NCBI RefSeq assembly: GCF_900176515.1
Contig: NZ_FWXV01000005.1
Location: 186,617-246,614 of the forward strand
Direction: 5' to 3'
Source of the DNA: Kibdelosporangium aridum
Lineage (GTDB): Bacteria > Actinomycetota > Actinomycetes > Mycobacteriales > Pseudonocardiaceae
DNA: 59,998 nucleotides
Shown: positions 55,995-59,998 of the stretch, piece by piece
How positions within the stretch are numbered: the first letter of the stretch is position 1
How the letters are laid out: each line of letters starts with the position of its first letter
Notes under the pieces: generated by a model
Told to the model about the DNA's origin: nothing
Database searches by the model: none
What the model saw: only the letters and a program-made list of their open reading frames with translations
Made by a program: the position numbers and the translations under genes

Positions 55995-57062
55995 TCACAT
56001 GAGATCGACCGTGATCGTGCCGGTCGCCAGGTAGAAAGGCGACGGCACCGGCGGCCGTCGCAACCGCGTGAGCCGCTGTAGCGACAGCAGAGGCCACCGG
56101 GGTGCGCGCCTTGTACCCGTGAAGAAGACTGTCGCTCGCGTGGATGTCGAGGCTTCGAACGCCAGCGCGGGACCGTAGGTTCCATGGCCGAACCACTCGG
56201 GTGTCCCTGGGGCGTCGGTATCGAGCAAACGCTTGGGCGTTGACCAGTCGGACCGGTCCGCGCTGGGATGCCGGGCTGTCATCCACCACAACCCCTGCGC
56301 GGGGAAGTCGGGCGTGCCATGCAGGTTGGAGCCGCGAGCGAGCAGCATCACCCACTCGTCGCCGCGGCGAACCACGGCGTTGTCGAAAAACCCTTCCGAC
56401 GTGTCGGCGAAAACCACCGGCGGCGTCCAGCCGGTGCGGCCGTCTTCGCTTTGCGTGCAGCGCAACTCGTAGTCCGGCTGTTCGCCAGGGCCGATCTCAT
56501 GTGGATTCGCCAAGTACCACATCCGGTAGCGGCCGTCGGCGTACACCACAAACGGTTCAAGGACGCTCGACCGGTGGTCGTCGCCGACGATGACGGGGGA
56601 GTCGCGTCGTACCCATTCGCCGTTCTGTCGCTCGAGCAAGCCAATCGCATAACGGCTTTTCGGTCCGTAGTGCTTCGAGGTCGACCGGCCGGTGTAGTAG
56701 ATGCGCTCACCATGCTCACCGACCGCGGGCACGTAGCTTGGCGTGTGCATCCCGCCCGCGTCCCATGAACCCCGTGGTGGATCGGGTACGAGCGCGGCAA
56801 CCCGGCCTCGGCGGTCAGTGTCGAAGTCCCACGCCCGGCTCGTCAGGTCAGAGCCCTGCGGCAACGTCGCGCGATACAAGCGATTGCGGAACTGTGTGGC
56901 GAAACCGCCAAGGAACATCGTCCATTGGTCGTGGATACGGTGCACATCAGGATCACCCACGCCGAGAAGGCCGCGAGGCATCGGCCCCTCGACCATGTCC
57001 CACAACACGTGCGCCTCAGGCGAGCCCTGCGTCCGCCACAGATCGGTGGCTGATGGCGTCAT
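55995..57062 (-). CDS. GH43/GH32-like five-bladed propeller protein
   Basis: The 355-residue protein has the furanosidase/levansucrase-type propeller style: TMFLGGFATQFRNRLYRAT near residue 48, DAGGMHTPSYVP (where family members have the nucleophile Asp) near 102, SSVLEPFVVYADGRYRMWYLANPHE near 170-190 and WFGHGTYGPALAFE near 300. Fused signal peptide is absent, so it would act in the cytoplasm on an imported sugar or be a non-catalytic relative. Sequence identity to a characterised family is not clear. AGGAGG lies 9 nt before the ATG at 57062. A 12-bp palindrome lies 83 nt upstream of the start. Confidence 0.72.
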   Translation of the reverse strand: MTPSATDLWRTQGSPEAHVLWDMVEGPMPRGLLGVGDPDVHRIHDQWTMFLGGFATQFRNRLYRATLPQGSDLTSRAWDFDTDRRGRVAALVPDPPRGSWDAGGMHTPSYVPAVGEHGERIYYTGRSTSKHYGPKSRYAIGLLERQNGEWVRRDSPVIVGDDHRSSVLEPFVVYADGRYRMWYLANPHEIGPGEQPDYELRCTQSEDGRTGWTPPVVFADTSEGFFDNAVVRRGDEWVMLLARGSNLHGTPDFPAQGLWWMTARHPSADRSDWSTPKRLLDTDAPGTPEWFGHGTYGPALAFEASTSTRATVFFTGTRRAPRWPLLSLQRLTRLRRPPVPSPFYLATGTITVDLM

Positions 57063-57144
57063 GACAAACGACCTCCTGAACGGGATCCGCGTTGCTACGC
57101 GGTGACTCCCCTGTGGTTCAGGTAGGTCGCTGCCACGACACTAA

Positions 57145-57156
57145 CCGAGATCTCGG
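57145..57156. promoter_or_regulatory. 12-bp palindrome upstream of the propeller gene
   Basis: CCGAGATCTCGG is perfectly self-complementary with no loop, so it is better as a protein-binding dyad than as a terminator. It lies in the 116-nt gap between the histidine kinase stop (57179) and the propeller gene start (57062), alongside a small CCGCGT/ACGCGG hairpin at 57087-57102. Confidence 0.4.
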
Positions 57157-57178
57157 CCCTCGGTCAACGCGGGTCCGG

Positions 57179-59998
57179 CTACGCGGTTTCCTCTCCGTCC
57201 AAGTGCTTCGAGATCAGGCGCAGCAGCCGGTTGTTGTTGACCGGCTTGGTGACGTAGTCGTTCGCGCCCGCCGCCAACGTCCGTTCCCGGTCCTCCGGCA
57301 TCGCCTTCGCGGTCACGGCGATCACCGGCAGGTCGCGGTGCGAGGACATCTCGCGGATCGCCGCGATCGTCGCGTTGCCGTCCAACTCGGGCATCATCAC
57401 GTCCATCAGCACCAGGGCGATGTCCTTGTACTGCTCCAAAGCACGCACGCCAGCGACGCCGTTGTCCGCGTACACCACGTCGAGTCCGTGCTGTTCAAGC
57501 ATGGCCGTCAACGCGAAGACGTTACGAAGGTCGTCGTCGACGATCAGGATCTTCTCGCCATGGAAGCGGATCGACAGCGGGACGCTGGGGTCTTCGTCCA
57601 TTTCGTCCTCGAGCTGCGCCGGGCTTTCCACCACCATCGGGGCGGCGGACGGGGCGGGCAGCGACTTCTCCGGCTGCTCCACCGCCAGGTACAGCGTGAA
57701 GATGCTGCCCGAACCAGGCTCGCTGGTCACGTGCAGCTCACCGCCGAGCAGCTGGGTCAGTTGCCGGGAGATCGACAGGCCCAGGCCGGTGCCGCCGTAC
57801 TTGCGGCTGGTCGTGCCGTCGGCCTGCTGGAACGCCTCGAAGATCACGGCCAGCTTGTCCTGCGGGATACCGATTCCGGTGTCCTCGACGGCGAAGGCGA
57901 TCACCGCGTCGGCCGAACGCATCCGCGCGGTCTTCATCATCGCCGGGTCGACCATCGTGATCCGCAGCTCCACGCGGCCCTCGTGGGTGAACTTCACCGC
58001 GTTGGACAACAGGTTGCGCAGGATCTGCTGCAGCCGGTGCTCGTCGGTGTGCAAAGTGGACGGTACGGACGGCTCGACGATGACCGAGAAGTCCAGGCCC
58101 TTCTCCGTGGTCAGCGGACGGCACAGCGCCTCGACGTAGCCGACCAGTTCGGGCAACGCGAAGTCGTTGACCTGCAGTTCCAGGTGCCCGGCTTCGACCT
58201 TCGTCAGATCCAGGATGTCGTCGATCAGCTGCTGCAGGTCGCTGCCGGCCGAGTAGATCGTCTTGGCGAACTCCCGCTGCCGCGGCGTCAGGTTGCCTTC
58301 GAGGTTGTCGCTCAGCAGCTTCGCCAGGATCAACGCGCTGTTGAGCGGCGTACGAAGCTCGTGCGACATGTTCGCCATGAACTCCGACTTGTACTTCGAC
58401 GCGGTCGCCAGCTGCCGCGCGCGGTCTTCCAGCTCTTGGCGTGCCTGCTCGATCTCGGAGTTCTTCACCTCGATATCGCGGTTCTGCCTGGCCAGCAGCG
58501 CGGCCTTCTCGGCGAGCTCGGTGTTGGAGCTCTGCAGTTCGTCCTGCTGCGCCTGCAGCTGCTCCGAGCGGGCCCGCAGCTCCCGCGTCAGCCGCTGCGA
58601 TTCGGCCAGCAGCGCCTCGGTTCGCGCATTGGCCAGCAGCGTGTTCACGTTGACGCCGATGGTCTCCTTGAGCTGCTCCAGCAGGTCGTGGTGGACCGCG
58701 GAGAACTCGTTGACCGACGCCAGCTCGATCACACCGAGCACCTGGCCTTCGAACAGCACCGGCAGCACGATCACGTTCTTCGGCGACGTCGAGCCGAGCG
58801 CGGAGGAGACCTTGATGTAGTCGGCGGGCGCGCCGGTCATCACGATCGTGCGCTTGTCCACGGCGGCTTGCCCGACGAGCGATTCGCCGAACTCGAACTT
58901 CACCGGACCGTCCGATTCGGACCGGCCGTACGCGGCGATCCGGCGCAGCCACGTGCCGGTGTCGGCGGTCTCGGCCAGGAACACCGCGCCGTACTGGGCA
59001 CGGACCAGGGGCGCGAGTTCGCTCAGGATCAGCGACGCGACCGCGCCGAGGTCACGGTGGCCCTGCATCAACCCGGAGATCCGGGCCAGGTTCGTCTTCA
59101 GCCAGTCCTGTTCCTCGTTGGTCCGGGTCGTTTCCTTGAGGGTCAGGATCATCTGGTTGATGTTGTTCTTCAGATCCGCCAGCTCACCGGAGGCGTCCAC
59201 GGTGATCTGCCTGGTCAGGTCGCCCGCGGTCACCGCTGTGGCGACCGCGCCGATCGCACGCACCTGAGTGGTGAGGTTGCCGGCGAGCTCGTTCACGCTC
59301 ACGGTCAGCCGCTGCCACGTGCCGGACACGTCGACCACGTTGGCCTGGCCACCGAGCTTGCCTTCCGTGCCGACCTCACGGGCGACACGCGTGACTTCCA
59401 CGGCGAACGACGACAGCCGGTCGACCATCGTGTTCAGGGTGTTCTTCAGCTCGAGGATCTCGCCCCGGGCCGTCACGTCGATCTTCTTGGACAGGTCACC
59501 GTTGGCCACGGCCGTGGTCACCTGGGCGATGTTGCGCACCTGCGTGGTCAGGTTCTCGGCCATGACGTTGACGTTGTCGGTCAGCTCTTTCCACGTGCCC
59601 GCCACGTTGGGCACACGTGCCTGACCGCCCAGCGTTCCCTCGGTACCCACCTCGCGCGCCACACGCGTGACCTCGTCACCGAACGCGCGGAGCGTGTCGA
59701 CCATGCCGTTCATGGTCTCGGCCAGGTCAGCGACCTCACCGCTGGCCTCGACGGTGATCTTCTTCGACAGGTCACCGTTGGCCACCGCGTTCGCGACCGT
59801 CGCGATGCTGCGCACCTGGGTCGTCAGGTTCTCGGCCATGACGTTGACGTTGTCGGTCAGGTCCTTCCACGTACCGGCCACGCCACGGACCTGCGCCTGA
59901 CCGCCCAGCTTGCCCTCGGTGCCCACCTCGCGGGCGACTCGCGTGACCTCGTCGGCGAAGGCCGACAGCTGGTCGACCATGGTGTTGAGGGTGTTTTT
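57179..59998 (-). CDS. Multi-HAMP hybrid histidine kinase with GAF and REC domains (start beyond window)
   Basis: The frame is open to the right edge: 939 residues seen. From that edge inward: a tandem array of HAMP units of 92 residues (units recur with TRVAREVGTEGKLGGQA and DLTDNVNVMAENLTTQVR), then a GAF domain (about 300-440), a long coiled coil (about 445-525), HisKA with the phosphoacceptor His in MANMSHELRTPLNSA near 548, HATPase_c with N-box LLSNAVKFTHEG, G1 EDTGIGIP and G2 KYGGTGLGLSI, and a C-terminal receiver domain with Asp in VLMDVMMPELDG near 870 and TAKAMP. There is no transmembrane segment in the visible part. This is the Nik1/group III type used in osmotic or developmental sensing in other bacteria and fungi. 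Confidence 0.94.
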   Translation of the reverse strand, partial: KNTLNTMVDQLSAFADEVTRVAREVGTEGKLGGQAQVRGVAGTWKDLTDNVNVMAENLTTQVRSIATVANAVANGDLSKKITVEASGEVADLAETMNGMVDTLRAFGDEVTRVAREVGTEGTLGGQARVPNVAGTWKELTDNVNVMAENLTTQVRNIAQVTTAVANGDLSKKIDVTARGEILELKNTLNTMVDRLSSFAVEVTRVAREVGTEGKLGGQANVVDVSGTWQRLTVSVNELAGNLTTQVRAIGAVATAVTAGDLTRQITVDASGELADLKNNINQMILTLKETTRTNEEQDWLKTNLARISGLMQGHRDLGAVASLILSELAPLVRAQYGAVFLAETADTGTWLRRIAAYGRSESDGPVKFEFGESLVGQAAVDKRTIVMTGAPADYIKVSSALGSTSPKNVIVLPVLFEGQVLGVIELASVNEFSAVHHDLLEQLKETIGVNVNTLLANARTEALLAESQRLTRELRARSEQLQAQQDELQSSNTELAEKAALLARQNRDIEVKNSEIEQARQELEDRARQLATASKYKSEFMANMSHELRTPLNSALILAKLLSDNLEGNLTPRQREFAKTIYSAGSDLQQLIDDILDLTKVEAGHLELQVNDFALPELVGYVEALCRPLTTEKGLDFSVIVEPSVPSTLHTDEHRLQQILRNLLSNAVKFTHEGRVELRITMVDPAMMKTARMRSADAVIAFAVEDTGIGIPQDKLAVIFEAFQQADGTTSRKYGGTGLGLSISRQLTQLLGGELHVTSEPGSGSIFTLYLAVEQPEKSLPAPSAAPMVVESPAQLEDEMDEDPSVPLSIRFHGEKILIVDDDLRNVFALTAMLEQHGLDVVYADNGVAGVRALEQYKDIALVLMDVMMPELDGNATIAAIREMSSHRDLPVIAVTAKAMPEDRERTLAAGANDYVTKPVNNNRLLRLISKHLDGEETA
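59271..59998 (-). repeat. Tandem 276-bp repeats encoding the HAMP array
   Basis: Within the kinase gene the same text recurs every 276 nt (92 codons). The stretches 59547-59584 and 59823-59860 are identical over 38 bp, and 59271-59309 is a diverged third copy. The DNA-level identity is well above what protein conservation alone needs and implies recent duplication or gene conversion. The array continues past the window edge. Confidence 0.85.

Noticed and set aside
57087..57102. CCGCGT-TGCT-ACGCGG hairpin as terminator of the histidine kinase
   Set aside because: It is too short and too far (77 nt) after the stop, and lies in the leader of the next gene.

Overview
The window comes from a very GC-rich chromosome with GTG and TTG start codons, third codon positions that are almost all G or C, PknB-type Ser/Thr kinases, ECF sigma factors, an F420-type nitroreductase-fold enzyme, a Ku protein, an MmpL-type transporter and many TetR/GntR/PaaX regulators. 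This is a mycelial actinomycete. Gene content and style suggest the Pseudonocardiales (Amycolatopsis/Kibdelosporangium/Saccharothrix type), but I cannot fix the genus from sequence alone. I found no tRNA, rRNA, CRISPR array, insertion sequence or phage gene. The window looks like ordinary arm or core chromosome rather than an island.

Layout. 1-5.3 kb: the start of a secreted PLL-type beta-propeller lectin, a cobalamin riboswitch with a closed P1 stem, the cobN gene it controls, and a decayed sensor-kinase remnant. 5.4-10 kb: an adenylate-forming (phenylacetate-CoA-ligase-like) enzyme with a GntR-TetR chimeric regulator, divergent across a perfect operator from an FAD monooxygenase, then an ECF sigma factor with a long unexplained C-terminal domain. 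10-16 kb: gltB-gltD (glutamate synthase). 16-20.6 kb: a Tat-type GH78 alpha-L-rhamnosidase behind a LacI-type operator, and a PAC2-family protein. 20.7-23.9 kb: an operon of SigX5-like sigma factor, 14-TM MFS exporter and PEP-mutase-fold enzyme. 23.9-26.9 kb: a MacAB-like ABC export operon. 27-31.6 kb: an unknown protein, a receptor Ser/Thr kinase, and a coupled ADP-ribosylglycohydrolase/PfkB kinase pair. 32-35.7 kb: an amino-acid-oxidase-like flavoprotein, argS and a PaaX regulator. 35.8-43.3 kb: secreted and envelope proteins (M23 peptidase, DUF998 membrane protein, large secreted glycosidase, NAGPA phosphodiester glycosidase). 43.3-48.8 kb: an ArsR-AHSA1-DHFR-like operon, a GNAT plus CBM2-bearing receptor kinase pair, TetR-Rid, Ku and a small protein. 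48.9-53.8 kb: MmpL transporter with TetR, cytochrome P450 and a class-C serine hydrolase. 54-60 kb: secreted alpha-amylase, a deazaflavin-dependent reductase, a GH43/32-like propeller enzyme and a large multi-HAMP hybrid histidine kinase cut by the right edge.

Themes. Carbohydrate handling recurs: a secreted lectin, GH78, a GH-fold/F5-8C enzyme, NAGPA, GH13, a GH43-like enzyme, and a receptor kinase whose outside part is a cellulose-binding-type module. Two glycosidases sit behind LacI-type palindromes although no LacI regulator is encoded here. Translational coupling is pervasive (ATGA, GTGA and 8-nt overlaps), so several two- and three-gene units can be read with confidence. The candidates most worth following are the CBM2 receptor kinase coupled to a GNAT, the sigma factor with the unknown C-terminal domain, the GntR-TetR chimera with its 9-8-9 operator, and the ADP-ribosylglycohydrolase-PfkB pair.
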